This document shows positions 12,177-23,095 of a DNA stretch of 64,000 nucleotides, one piece after another. The translations under genes were made by a program, and so were the position numbers. Under the pieces are notes generated by a model that was not told the origin of the DNA, ran no database searches, and was given only the letters and a program-made list of their open reading frames with translations. The DNA comes from Dryocosmus kuriphilus (taxonomy: Eukaryota; Arthropoda; Insecta; Hymenoptera; Cynipidae): NCBI GenBank assembly GCA_038277395.1, contig CM076192.1, positions 134,144,251 to 134,208,250 on the forward strand. Direction: 5' to 3'. The stretch's first letter is position 1. Every line of letters begins with the position of its first letter.

Positions 12177-12450
12177 CATGTTTGTAAACACACACAAATT
12201 TCTCCACAAAACACGACCCTTTCACTATACGTATATCAAGCGGCGTCACTTGTGTAGAGAACCTGCATAGACTTCAGACTTTTAAACTTACCAGATCTCA
12301 GGAGTTGTGTGACTAAGTTAAACTAACAGGATCAGGAAACCAATTTGCATATTATTACCACTCAAGTTCATAAACACGCACAATTTCTCTACAAAACACC
12401 ACTTTTTCACTATACGTATATCAAGTGACGTCACACCTGTCACACTGAAC
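12177..12450 (-). promoter_or_regulatory. LINE 5' UTR tandem repeat (promoter monomer-like)
   Basis: Two related blocks share TATACGTATATCAAG plus the flanking ACACGCACAAATTTCTC.ACAAAACACSA pattern. The shared TATACGTATA lies at 12226-12235 and 12411-12420, a 185-bp period. Both fall upstream of the ORF1 start on the minus strand. Tandem 5' UTR monomers drive transcription in several LINE families, so a promoter role is a reasonable inference. The rest of 12003-12645 is non-coding leader. Confidence 0.55.
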
Positions 12451-12624
12451 ATCAAAAATCAATTTTCTTTGCACTTTTAGCGCACTGTTGCACCTATCCA
12501 CTTATGGAATGTTGTTCGGTATACGTTCACGCACAATTGAGCAACTTTTCACACTTAAATTCGCAAATTAACTGTCCAAAAATGGCAAAATCACGGAGAG
12601 ACACCTTTCAGTACATCCGTACAA

Positions 12625-12635
12625 GCGGCCATTTT
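12625..12635 (-). promoter_or_regulatory. YY1/Pho-like site at +11 of the LINE
   Basis: On the minus strand the bases read AAAATGGCCGC, fitting the YY1 consensus AANATGGCNGC. They lie 11-21 nt inside the 5' end defined by the TSD. A YY1 site in almost the same place sets the start site of human L1. Binding here is inferred. Confidence 0.5.
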
Positions 12636-12661
12636 GGACGGGGCCTTTTCGATAATTATTC

Positions 12662-13182
12662 AATGTTCGTAAGAAGCAGGCACCACGTGTTTAAGTACGC
12701 TAAAATAAGTGAAGCCTAACATTGAGCTCTTATTTTCTTGATGGTATAATATCGAAAAATACTTAATCCATCTTCCACTAAGAAGTTTAATCCAATATAA
12801 TTCCGAAAAAAAAACACACCACAGACGACAAATGCTCGAGAATGGACAAAGCGGGGTTCAAATTTTGCACGCCACACGTCAAAGACATTGTTCCGAATCG
12901 AACTTCGACTGTCCCTTTAAATCGAGCTTTTAATATCTTAGACAATCTTAGATATTGACGATTAATATCACAGATTTTATACTTGTAATATAAACCAGAT
13001 ATTGCTGTTCAATATCATGTGTGTTGAATTAAAGATATCACATATTATACCGTAATATCTATATATTCAGGTTTAATGTCCAAACTTTTAATATTTACTT
13101 TTCAATATCTATTTTCCTCCGTGTAGTTTTTATAAAAACACATCCTTTCACGACATATTAATACAAAATTTTTTCTGAAGAG
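12662..13182. other. AT-rich intergenic stretch with dense AATATC/GATATT motifs
   Basis: No gene is seen. Positions 12930-13100 carry many AATATC/GATATT words, as does 7130-7240 on the other side of the LINE, so the two belong to the same pre-insertion locus. Confidence 0.6.
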
Positions 13183-13242
13183 TTATAAAATATTAATTTA
13201 ACTTTAATTTACAAAATTAATGTTTTAATAGTTAAATTATAA
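13183..13242 (-). pseudogene. Nuclear copy of mitochondrial tRNA-Thr(TGT)
   Basis: On the minus strand this 60-nt stretch starts and ends with TTATAA, which can pair as an acceptor stem. It has a central TTAAT-TTTGTAA-ATTAA anticodon arm whose loop gives the anticodon TGT. It lies next to and opposite the 5' end of the ND4L copy, the ancestral insect order for tRNA-Thr and ND4L. The D and T arms are weak, as is common in insect mitochondrial tRNAs. The order supports the call. Confidence 0.55.
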
Positions 13243-13284
13243 AGCTTCTGTCTACTTTATTAATTATTATTATATTAATATTTT

Positions 13285-13548
13285 ATTTCATGTTTATTAT
13301 TTAGAATAACATTTTATCATTTATTAGTAACTTTAATGTGTTTAGGAATTATAATATGAAATTTAATAATAATAATAATATATTTATGTATATTATTATT
13401 AAAATTAGAATATTTTTTAATACTTTTTTTATTAATTTTAATATGTGAGGGAGTATTTTTATTAAGATTATTAATTTTATATATTCGACGTGAAGGGATA
13501 GATAAATTAAGTTTAATTAATTTAGTGCTAGGTATGATAAATTTTTAG
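13285..13548 (+). pseudogene. ND4L: Nuclear mitochondrial insert (NUMT) of ND4L
   Basis: Under the invertebrate mitochondrial code (TGA Trp, ATA Met, AGA Ser), an 87-codon frame runs from ATT at 13285 to TAG at 13546-13548 without a stop. It shows the ND4L pattern: a HLLVTLMCL segment, LLLKLEYFLMLFLLIL, then MCEGVFLLSLLILYIRREG, where MCEG matches the conserved V/MCE segment of ND4L. Under the nuclear code a TGA interrupts it, so it is not a nuclear gene. ND4L is normally a small membrane subunit of respiratory complex I. AT content is extreme (over 80% by eye) compared with the flanks. The open frame suggests a fairly recent transfer. ND4 is not recognisable downstream (13549-13666). Confidence 0.65.
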
Positions 13549-13944
13549 ATTATAAATAAACTTTTTCATTTACATTAAAACTAAAATATCATTATTAAAA
13601 TTTAAATAATGAATAACGTTTTTTTAAAATGATCGCACTTCGTTGTCGACAGGTACCGGGACGGCGCGGCGCACAGTGGTCAAAAATCAAAATTGGCTGG
13701 CCAAAAGTCGAAAAAAAAATCCTCGAATTTTAGTTCGATTATCAATCATTCGTATAAAGTAACGTCGGCTACATTTATTTTTCGAATTTCGCGCCATTCT
13801 GATGTTCCCATGAATGTGAATGCATTGTGAAAGTTCCTTCATCGACTGGAGCGCTCGCGCCAGTGTCATTTCGTTTCCTCGTGCGCTCCACTAAAACGTG
13901 CATAGTAAAGTGACAAACAGTAAAAATACTATTTCTCAAAATAG

Positions 13945-16862
13945 ATGGTGTTTTCGAAGGTATGTGTGAGGTTTTTATCTATTGCAGTCGATTATTTTAT
14001 GATAATTGAATTTATTATGATAACTTGAAGAAACATGTGTTTGCTTCGGTTCTTTTTTATTTTTTTATCTCTGTTTATGGAGATTTGAATGTGTTCGGGA
14101 GAGATCGGGTTGTGTTTGAAGTTAATTATTATATAAAGAAGTATAAAGATTCGAACTGCGTTGACGTTAGGTTGCGATTTTGTGCACTTTGATCGCTACG
14201 TATATTTTTTCTGAAGCGGCGTTGCACTTCACGACGCTCGTGGCGCTTCTCGATGCGATGCACGCACTTAAGACATCTCTGCGTTCTAAAACAACCGGTT
14301 TTTATATTATTCTAACACCTGGCGTATGTACTGGGTGAATCTTTTCGCGCAAATCGATAAATTTGTATTACTTAAAGCCAACATTGGGATTGAATATATT
14401 GGTCTGATTAGAATACTTGAATAAAATATAAAATAATTAATTCTCCTTTTTCATATTATTTAAAATATAATCTTTTTAGTTCCATGTTTTTTTTTCAAAT
14501 TTAGTTTTTAAAAATTGATATCATTTCTGTAATTACATCATGAATATATAAAATTAGAACAAAGCATTTATCTTTGGTTTTTGACAATAGTTTTGCATAC
14601 AAAAGCGCTGAAATTGTCACGCTTGAAAATATTCACGGAACTGAAGATGCGTTTCAATTTGGAGCTGAATGAGCAAATTAAAGTCATACGAGAAAATATC
14701 ATCGAGGATCCCGATGGCTCCCACTATATCCGTGAGCAGTCAGTAGTGTCATTAAAAAAGCTCATCTGCGACATAAAAAAGAGATGGAATGCAATTCACC
14801 GCCGGAATGATACGTTTCTAAAGAAAAATGAGACATGGATCAATGGTTTTATCGAAGTTGCGGTGAGAATCATGATTATATATTCGAATTATAATTATAA
14901 AATATGTGAAATAAAAATATTATTACATATGATATTTTAACATAATTTTCTACATATTATTTTGCATATTAGTCATTTTTAAAAATCATATAATACTTTT
15001 TCGCTTATTTAATTAGATCGTGACACAGAAACTGCAACAAGAACGTGCACGATCTGGAAGTGGCACCTTTGGCAGACCTCAGACTTCGTTTTCCGAGTCT
15101 AGTGCGCGTTCAAAGCGGAGGAAGACCAAAGATTTGAGACAAAATTACAGCATTGAAGAGCTCTCATATGCTACGAAGGTGAGCCTCAATACATATGGAG
15201 CTATATCAGCGGCCAGGGTCGTCAGTGAAGTTACTTCAACATCTCCTGCACGAGGTCATAAATATGTAAGAGCTGTGAAAAAAATCTCCGAGGTTGAAAA
15301 AACAATGTCCACTGACGCTGCTCTAGTCCTTATTCTCGGTTCAAAGTTAACGAAGTCTCAGTATATTAACATTCGAAAGAGCACGCGATTGTCAAACTGC
15401 AAGGTTTTTCCCCCTTACACAACTGTTTTGGAAGCCAAAAGAAAATGCTATCCCCCAAATATCACAATTTCTGAATCGTGCGCCGAGGTTCAGTTACAGT
15501 CGCTGTTGAACCACACGGGTACAAGAATTTTGGAGGTCCAAAAGAACTTTCTGGATACTTTGAGTGGGGATGTATTAAGAAATTTGACTCTCGTTGTCAA
15601 GGGGGGTTTGACGGAAGTTCAGGGCAAAAAGAGTACAAACAGAAGTTTTCTGAAGACGGTTACAGTGATTCAAATGCTCTCTTGACTTCCCTCGTTCCCC
15701 TACAACTGATTGGCTTCGATAATGATAAAAAATCAGAAACTGTTATTTGCAAAAATCCCAGACCTTCTTCAACTTGGTATTGCCGACCCATCCGTCTACA
15801 ATTTAAACGTGAAACGGAAGCGTCGACATTAGAGGAAAAACGCGTCATTGAAGATCAAATTAAATCTCTCAAACTTTTGCAAATCGTAATTGACGGCAAA
15901 GCATGTCAAGTTACATTTGAATTGGCTTTCACAATGATCGACGGGAAAGTGTGCAATGTAATTACAGGTACCAAATCCGTAATGAAATGCTACATTTGTA
16001 ATGCCACATCAAAACAGTTCAATAACGTTGAAGCAATGCGGAAGTTGAAGGTCGATAATTCGAAAATGGTTTACGGCTTATCAACTTTGCATTGCTGTAT
16101 AAGATTTTTTGAGTGCCCTTTGCATATCGGATACAAAATTAAAAGTAAAAAATGGCAATGTCCCGGTGAAGCTGAAAAAAACGAGTTAAATATCAGGAAA
16201 GAGGCAATTCAAAAGGTATTTCAAGACGAACTTCACCTCCTCATTGATCGTCCAGAACAGGGCATGGGTAAATCGAATGATGGAAATACGGCTCGGCGTT
16301 TTTTCGAACATTCGGAAACTTCGGCACGCATTCTTGGAATTAGTTATGAAATAATGAAGAGATTTCACGTGATCTTGCAAGTTATTTCAAGTGGATTCAA
16401 CGTGGAAGTCAATTTATTTGAAAAATATTGCAATGAGACTGCCGATCAACTCGTTTCACTTTATTCTTGGTACCCAATGACGGTGACTGTTCACAAAGTC
16501 TTGATGCATGACCCGAAAATTGTTGAATTAGCAATTCTGCCGATAGGACAGTTGTCTGAGGAAGCTCAGGAGTCACGAAACAAAGATGTACGTAACTATA
16601 GAGAGAAAATTACGCACGGAAATGTTCGCGAGATAAAAACACAAGACATTTTTCTTCGTCTCCTAGCTTCCTCAGATCCATTCATTTCGAGTCTGCGAAA
16701 AAAAAACAACCAAAAATGAGAAAAAGTTTGTTTCCGGAAGCGATTGCGCTTTAACGTTATGAAAAATTTGACTTCGAAGATGAAGACGCAGATGACGTCG
16801 TCAATGAAGTTTCTGTCTCCGATAACGAATGTTATGGCAGTGATACTACTGATAGCGATTGA
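13945..16862 (+). pseudogene. Transib transposase (RAG1-core-like), frameshifted
   Basis: The gene appears to have three exons: a short ATG exon 13945-13963 (tentative), 14591-14862, and 15017-16862. Intron 14863-15016 has GT...AG and keeps phase. The first catalytic Asp lies in GGFDGSSGQ (GAC 15610-15612), the second in FTMIDGKVCN (GAC 15940-15942), and the third acidic residue in LSEEAQESRNKD (16558-16572), which parallels the RAG1 SEGNESGNK block. A CYIC zinc pair (15988-15999) and HKVLMH (16492-16509) parallel the RAG1 zinc ligands. Breaks are one base in the G6 run 15601-15606, one in the A run about 16698-16706, and an in-frame TAA near 16752. The tail after the break is acidic (DFEDEDADD). 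The protein would cut at the CACAGTG ends and paste the element. Confidence 0.92.
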
Positions 16863-16929
16863 ATAATTAGTTAATTACGTTGATCTGTCTTGACAAGTTA
16901 AAATTGTATTGTTGAAAATAAATCATAAA

Positions 16930-17640
16930 GTATTTTGAATCTAATGCCTCAACCATACCATCAGCTGCTTGTTAACTGTCACAATGCAAAAATAGTGCAC
17001 CAATTGACTGCGCATTATTTTAATTTAACCATTCAGGCCCATTTTTCAAATCAGCGACCAAAAAATTTAAGAAATACCTTTTTTAACGGAAAAGTACCAT
17101 TATTCAAAAAATGGTGCCTCCATTTTGTTCCACCATTGTGAATTTTTGATTTTTTGGTCTATTTTCTAAATAAGTGACTCAAAAAACATAAAGCATACTA
17201 TACTCAACAAAATCTCAATATTTTTCCAAAAAAAAAGTTTTGCCATTTTCAGTCGGCCATTTTGAATTTTCAATTTTTGGTACCATTTGCAAAATCAGAG
17301 ACACGAAAAACATGAAGAGTACCATTTCCAGTTCAATCGTTACATTTATAAAGGAATAGAACAACTTTTCAAGAAACTGTGCCGCCATTTTTAGTTCGCC
17401 ATTATGAATTTCGGATTTTCAAGTACATTTTCGCAATCAGCAACCCAGAAAACATATAGCATACCATATTCAACGAATTCGTAATATTTTTCGAAAAAAA
17501 TTGTCGCCATTTTGGGTCCGCCATTTTGAATTTTGAATTTTTGAGTCCAGTTTCGTAATCAACGACCCAAGAATCATAAAATCCTGTAACATTGCTAGAA
17601 AGCGCAAAGTACAGCGCCCAGAGTGACCTTTGGCCAGCCA
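16930..17640 (+). repeat. Degenerate ~130-bp tandem repeats in the Transib 3' region
   Basis: The phrase [GA]CCATT.TGAATTTT followed by a GACCCA..AAACATA..GCATACCATATTCAA block recurs at about 17132, 17262, 17398 and 17520, with a poorer copy near 17030. Spacings are 122-136 bp. The array runs up to the right terminal repeat and has no coding frame. Confidence 0.7.
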
Positions 17641-17667
17641 ATTTTGATTTTCGACCACTGTGCGGCG

Positions 17668-18037
17668 CGACGTGCCCTTGTCGAAATTGTAAACAAAAAT
17701 ATTTTAGAGAACTCTTGTCTAGAGTTTACCTTGTGGTGGTTCACAAACACTCAATACCTGGAAATTAATTTCTATGAACTTTTTGAACATCCTTTCTTGA
17801 GTTTTTCTATAAAGATTATTGAACTTTTTTAATTCGAGGTTCACTTTAGAAACTATAGAACTCTTTAGAGGTTCTCTTGATTTGTTCTATTCTATATCTT
17901 GGAAGTTTTAGAAAATATAAGTATTTGTTCAAGAATTGCTTTTATCCGCGACTCTTGAAATAATTCAAGAAAGTTTAATGAACTATGTTTTCCATGTAAC
18001 TCTGATTTGGAATAATGGACTGCAGAAATGCTTAATA
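17668..18037. other. Unassigned AT-rich spacer
   Basis: No gene or repeat was recognised between the Transib TSD and the palindromic element. Small TCTAGAG and CTCTTG words recur but without clear structure. Confidence 0.6.
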
Positions 18038-18102
18038 CTTTTGCGTAGTATAGCAGTGTATGTTCTCAGTGGTGTGTGTCCATGCTAAGTATCGACAGTC
18101 GG

Positions 18103-18262
18103 TATTACCCTCGGTCGGTAAGGTAGGGTTTCTGTATCCATTAGAAACATGGTAGTTTGTTACCATCGGTCGGCAAGGCAGAAATCTGTGGCATTTTGTT
18201 ACCATCAGTCTGTAAGGCAAAAATATGCGGCAGTTTGTTACCATCAGTCGGTAAGGCAGGAA
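18103..18262. repeat. 39-bp tandem repeats near the left tip
   Basis: GTTACCATCNGTCNGNAAGGCA recurs at 18159, 18198 and 18237 (period 39), with a degenerate copy from 18103. The right arm has the same unit only twice (30248-30310), so copy number changed after the arms formed. Short terminal tandem units are common in Polinton ends. Positions 18263-18994 between this array and the 105-aa ORF contain no gene. They do hold a good splice donor on the minus strand (CAG|GTAAGTAT, about 18603-18612), mirrored at 29888-29899. Confidence 0.75.
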
Positions 18263-18994
18263 TCTTTCACGTGTGAAATAAGCTATTTAGTGTTAGTCGA
18301 TAAGGAAGGGTTCTGTTCTAGACTATATACCTCGAGAATTGACGTGGTTCATGTCCGTGCTAAGCTTATTTTATTACGCAATAGCTAGAGACACGAAATC
18401 ACCAACCTTACCCCTTCTCTCTCTCACCCATAAGCAAGTAGAAATGCAGTCAAGGTTATGTAATGGAATTTACGTCTCTCTCTCCTACACATACAGTGGG
18501 TTACGTATTATGGGGATTCCCGAGAACTCGACAAGTTTCGACAAGCATCGACAAGCCTCAATATGTAATTTTTTCGACATGAAGGTAAAGAGTTAATAAA
18601 ATACTTACCTGTAAAGTTTCTATCCATCGCAGTGTGTGAAATCCATCGTTTTTGTTGTTGTTATTTCAAGGATCCAAGAGGAAAATGTACAGCTTATCCA
18701 AAAATTAAAACTAAGTAAATTAAGGTAATGCAAAGCGAAAAAAAGTTAACTGAATCCCATCGATATTTCAACGTACAAATTCAACCCATCGGTGTGCTGA
18801 AAATCCATCGTTGAAATTTGTGCAAAGCGGAAAGAAACGCATTATCTCTCTTATCCATAAATTAAGGTAAAAAACATCATACTCACTTTTCTTATCTATA
18901 AACTAAAATTAAGTAATAAGTACAAACAGGCAGTTTATCTGTGAATGCTATAATTTATTATTCACACACCAAGCTTCCTCAATACGAAAGTCTT

Positions 18995-19312
18995 TCATTC
19001 AACATAATCAAATTCAAAAAGATTGTATTTTCCACCAAAGTAGCGGAAAGAGAGTTTCTTGGCCTGGACCGCTACTTGCATCTTCTCGAACGTATCCATA
19101 CAGGATGGATCCTCAAAAATCTTATTTATTCTGCTCGGCAAGTAGACTGTGATCTCATTCTCCAAGTCGGCCACGAATTTTGTGCCATATTTCGCTTGAA
19201 GTTTGATGATTTTGGTAACAGCATACTTCTTCTTCACTATCAGGTCAGATAATGATTTCACTGGCAAGAACCCTTCCAAACGGCCAACTTTGTTAACAGC
19301 ACTGAGATCCAT
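18995..19312 (-). CDS. 105-aa ORF, left arm (unknown; possible OB-fold-like protein)
   Basis: The frame is an intact ATG-to-TGA and is mirrored in the right arm (29189-29506) with 13 amino-acid differences. The middle, KKYAVTKIIKLQAKYGTKFV followed by an acidic ITVYLPSRI stretch, looks like a small beta-rich nucleic-acid-binding fold. The pattern 'TKYG...V.L......LP.RI' recurs in small ORFs next to insect polymerase B elements. A role in binding single-stranded DNA during replication is only a guess. It diverges from the polymerase gene across a 175-bp promoter region. Of 15 base changes between arms, 13 change the protein, so no purifying selection is visible since duplication. Confidence 0.6.
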   Translation of the reverse strand: MDLSAVNKVGRLEGFLPVKSLSDLIVKKKYAVTKIIKLQAKYGTKFVADLENEITVYLPSRINKIFEDPSCMDTFEKMQVAVQAKKLSFRYFGGKYNLFEFDYVE

Positions 19313-19370
19313 ATTCTTCGCTGGGTAATTAATTGTGAGTAGACGTTAGACTCTATATGTTCAATGAAGG

Positions 19371-19447
19371 ACTGAATCCTCTGCAATTCGTTGCTGCTTT
19401 TATAGACTAGTGCCCCAACTCTGTCTACATTCGAGAATGTTCTAGAA
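19371..19447 (-). promoter_or_regulatory. Core promoter with heat-shock element, left arm
   Basis: On the minus strand, four perfect alternating units TTC..GAA..TTC..GAA occupy 19447-19430 (strand-symmetric). TATAAAAG follows at 19404-19397 and a TTCAGT initiator at 19376-19371. TATA starts 31 nt upstream of the initiator A, the textbook arthropod spacing. The start codon of the 105-aa ORF is 61 nt further on. The HSE pattern is the binding site for heat-shock factor trimers. Confidence 0.75.
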
Positions 19448-19487
19448 GCTCCATGTGCTTCGACAAGTTTCGACAATATGACGCAAT

Positions 19488-22400
19488 ATGATGCAACGAC
19501 TTTTCGCGGCAGAATACAGGTACCCGGTCCTCAAAGAAATGGAGGAATTTCAGGAGAAAGACTCTGGGTGGACCCTTCACTCAATAATAAAACTTTCCAT
19601 CAACATCAACAAGTTGAATCCCATGAATGCAGGTTCATACGTTGATCTTCCACCATCAATCAAGGATAAGAAAGCATGCGTGAACATACAAAACGACTAT
19701 GAAAACGAGTGCTTCAAGTGGGCAATACTCTCAGCCTTACATCCACAATACAAGGATGAACTGGATTTTTCCGACATCAGTTTTCCAGTTGCGCTCAAAG
19801 ATGTGAAAAAATTCGAGGAGAAGAACCAAATCTCTGTGCATGTCTACGGCGTTACTAAGAATGGTGAAAATAAATTCACAGCGGTGCCTCTTCACCTCAC
19901 CTCACAAAAAAGAGACACGCACGTAAATCTTCTTCGTGTCGAGGAAGATTATCTTTGTGTGGATGGTGAAGAAGAAGAAAAGGAAGAAGAAGAAGGACCA
20001 AGAATCTTCAACTTCCACTACGTATGGATTAAGGATTTATCCCGATTAGTCTCCAGGCAACTCTCCAAAAATTGCAGAAAAAAGCTCATTTGTGACCGGT
20101 GCTTGCACTACTTTGTCAAAGCGGAACAACTCGAAGCACACACTGAAGATTGTGTAAAACTAAATGACTGCAGAGTGGTGCTTCCAGAACCCGGGAGGAA
20201 CACTGTTGAGTTTAAGAGCTTTAAGAACCGAGAGCGAGCTCCTTTCGTCATATACGCGGACTGTGAGTCTCTTTTGATACCCGTAAATGATGATGAAGGA
20301 GCAAACAGAACCTCAAATACTGAGGTCTTTGAAAGACATGAGGTCTTCAATATTGGCTACATGTTTAAATGCAGTTATGATGAAACACCATCCTTTTACG
20401 AATCATGTCCGGACGATGTGGGGCCGGCAAAGTGGTTTGCTGAGCAGTTGCACAAAATTGCCCAGAAATGTGACAAGATTTTGGCATCTCCAGTACCAAT
20501 GGAAAAAAATAACTTTTGAGCAGCAGGAAGCCTTTGTAGATGCCAAAACTTGTCACATTTGCCAGAAGGCACTACATCCGCCAATGAAAAAGGTACATGA
20601 TCATTGTCACTTGACAAGTAAGTACCGTGGTCCTGCGCATGAGCATTGCAACTTGGCATATCAGGACTCAAACACCATACCTGTTGTATTTCATAATCTG
20701 AGTGGGTGTGACGCTCACTTTATCGTTCGTGACATTGCCACACAATTTGAGGGAATAGTTAAAGTTCTTGCGCTCAATAAGGAGTATTACATTTCCTTCA
20801 CAAACTACGTTCGGGAAACTCAGATAAAATTTACATTCATCGATTCATTTAGATTCATGGCCTCTTCCCTAGAGAAGTTACCGTCATACCTCACTCAGTA
20901 TAAAATTTTCAGTGCAGTGTTTGTTGGAGTTGAGAGGGGGAAAGTTGAGCTTCTCACGAGAAAGGGTCTTCTGCCCTATGAATACCTGGACTCGAGGGAC
21001 AGACTCAATGAAACCGAGCTTCCACCAAAGAAAGAATTTTACAGCACACTGAATGATTCGGCAATATCGGACGAAGATTATGCACATGCACAACAGGTAT
21101 GGTGTGCACTTAACATCAAGACACTCGGCCAGAACGTCAATCTGTACATGAAAACTGACGTTCTACTTCTGGCTGACATTTTCGAAAGTTTCCGAGAACA
21201 GTGTCTCGAGGCTTACGATTTGGATCCAGCACACTACTACACACTCCTGGCTTGACATGGGATGCCATGCTCCAATATTCAAAGGTAAGATTAGAACTCC
21301 TAACCGATGTTGATATGCTGTTGATGATTGAGCAAGGCAAAAGGGGTGGAGTAAGTCAATGCCCCAACCGTTATGCCATTGCCAATAACACGTACATGCC
21401 AGCGTTCAACAAAGATGGGGAGATCATCTTCATTGATTATTTAGACGCAAATAACCTGTGTGGTTGGCCAATGGAACAGCCCCTCCCTTAAGGTGGATTC
21501 GAGTGGGTTACGAATTTGCAAAATTTTGATTTCGACTTTCCAGGCGATTCACCCTTTGGCTTCATTCCGGAAGTAGATTTAGACTATCCCGCGGAACTTC
21601 ATGACAAGCACAATGACTTGCCGTTTTGCCCAGAACACTCGAGTCCACCGGGGTCCAGCCAGGAGATGCTCTTAACTATCTTCCTGCCGAAACGAAAGTA
21701 CGTTCTCCGTTATCGCGCTCTGAAAAGTGCATTAGCCCATGGATTAAAACTTGTCAAAATTCATAGAGCCTTGAAATTCAATCAATCTACATGGTTGAAA
21801 GGTTACATTGATTTTAAGACTGCATTGAGGACTAACGCTAAAGACGAGTTTGAAAGGAATCTCTTCAAACTCATGAATAATGCAGTTTACGGAAAGACAA
21901 TGGCGAAAGCACGAAAATACGTTGATGTGAAACTCGTGACAAAGTGGGAGGGTAGGTATGGAGCAGAAGCCCTCATAGCTAGACCAAACTTTCACAGTCG
22001 AGCAATTTTCATTGAAAATCTCGTTGCGATTGATCTGAAAAGAACTGAAGATTTGTTTAACAAGCCGATCTATGTAGGGCTTGCTCTGCTGGATATCTCC
22101 AAAATCCTAATGTACGACTTTCACTACGACTACATGCTTGAAAAATACGGTGAAAAATGCAAACTACTATACACTGACACGGACAGTCTTATTTACGAAA
22201 TAAAATGTAATGACATTTGCGCCGACATGAATGACGACATTGACAAATTTGACATCTCCGACTACCCTCGAGACAATGTTTTCGGAATGCCGCAAGTCAA
22301 CAAACAAGCTTTATGCCTCATGAAGGATGAGTGTTGTGGTAAAATCATCACTGAGTTTGTTCGCTTGCGGAGAAAAATGTACAGCATCCGTGTAAATGGC

Positions 22401-22738
22401 GAAGACTTTGTCAAAAAGCCAAAGGCGTAAAACCAGGCATTGTACGCAAAACAATCACATTCGGCCACTACATGGAATGCTTGAGAAATTTTTCACTCCA
22501 AAGCAGAACCCAGTATGTCATCAGGTCAAGAATACACAATGTCGAGACGATTAAACAATCAAAAATTGAACTGAGTCCTCATGATGATACGCGATGCTTA
22601 CTCGCCAGCACCACAGACACACTTGCGTGGTGACACTACCGACTAGAGAATGCAATGAGCGTTGACGCTACTGACGACGCTGACGATATACTCACGGACA
22701 ATGATTATGACCTTTTGGACATGCTTGTTAAAAATTAG
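19488..22738 (+). pseudogene. Protein-primed DNA polymerase B, left arm (Polinton type)
   Basis: The order is an N-terminal SGWTLHSIIKL domain, a CDRCLHYF...H....C zinc finger (about 20090), exonuclease I YADCES (about 20252), and a CHICQKAL...HDHCHLTSKYRG endonuclease-VII-like zinc module (20550-20650). Exo II FHNLSGCDAHF (20690) and Exo III YMKTDVLLLADIF (21146) follow. Then come motif A LDANNLCGW (21445, usual Tyr changed to Cys), motif B KLMNNAVYGKT (21870), motif C YTDTDS (22170-22187) and an acidic C-terminus. Lesions are a frameshift in the A run near 20507, a one-base loss near 21240, TAA at 21489-21491, a frameshift near 22423, and a 48-nt deletion near 19745 relative to the right arm. 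It would have replicated the element with a protein primer. Confidence 0.93.
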
Positions 22739-22806
22739 TTACTGCAGTCATATTATCATAACTGCACTTTGTCATCGCCTTTGTAAATAGCTACTTTCTT
22801 GTAAAT

Positions 22807-22809
22807 ATG

Positions 22810-22873
<64 letters not shown>
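22807..22873. repeat. (TTA)n microsatellite
   Basis: About 67 bp of uninterrupted TTA/ATT triplets lie just after the polymerase gene. Right-arm counterparts are shorter and duplicated (25487-25515 and 25615-25650). Confidence 0.9.
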
Positions 22874-22876
<3 letters not shown>

Positions 22877-22879
22877 TGT

Positions 22880-23095
22880 ACAGCGGTACACCTTCGTTGT
22901 GTTGAATGGATTCTTGCAAATCTGACTCTAGTTCAACTTTTGTAAATGCACAGCGGTATCAACTGCGTTGAGGTGAATGGATTTTTGCAAATCGGCTTCT
23001 AGTTAAACTTTTGTAAATACAAAGCGGTATCACCTGCGTTGAGGTGAATGGATTCTTGCAAATCTATCTATAGTTCAATTTTGTAAACAGGGTAT
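22880..23095. repeat. 70-bp tandem repeats after polB, left arm
   Basis: AGCGGTA...GCGTTG..GTGAATGGATT.TTGCAAATC recurs at 22882, 22952 and 23023. The right arm has the mirror copies between about 25255 and 25485. Confidence 0.8.

Larger units (their letters stand above)
7367..12645 (-). mobile_element. Nearly full-length two-ORF LINE with 16-bp target-site duplication
   Basis: TTTTCGATAATTATTC stands at 7351-7366 and again, base for base, at 12646-12661. Between them lies a 5279-bp element read on the minus strand. Its order is a 5' UTR with a promoter-like repeat, ORF1 (12002 down to about 10823), ORF2 (about 10860 down to 7694) and a 3' UTR ending in an AATAAA-containing tail. A perfect long TSD and a complete 5' end point to a full-length insertion. 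The coding strand is strongly A/G-rich, which makes the plus strand a long CT-rich tract full of spurious open frames. ORF1 and ORF2 both carry lesions, so this copy is dead. Confidence 0.92.
13672..17662 (+). mobile_element. Complete Transib transposon with CACAGTG ends
   Basis: The left end reads CACAGTGGTCAAAAATCAAA. The right end is its near-exact inverse, finishing ...CCACTGTG at 17662; similarity extends about 38 bp. The 5-bp CGGCG stands on both sides (13667-13671 and 17663-17667), the GC-rich 5-bp duplication typical of Transib. The 3991-bp interior encodes a RAG1-core-like transposase. CACAGTG is identical to the V(D)J recombination signal heptamer, in line with the known Transib-RAG kinship. 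Confidence 0.95.

Noticed and set aside
7936..12270. Many plus-strand frames rich in Ser, Leu, Pro and Phe
   Set aside because: They are shadows of the A/G-rich LINE genes on the minus strand, with no domain motifs.
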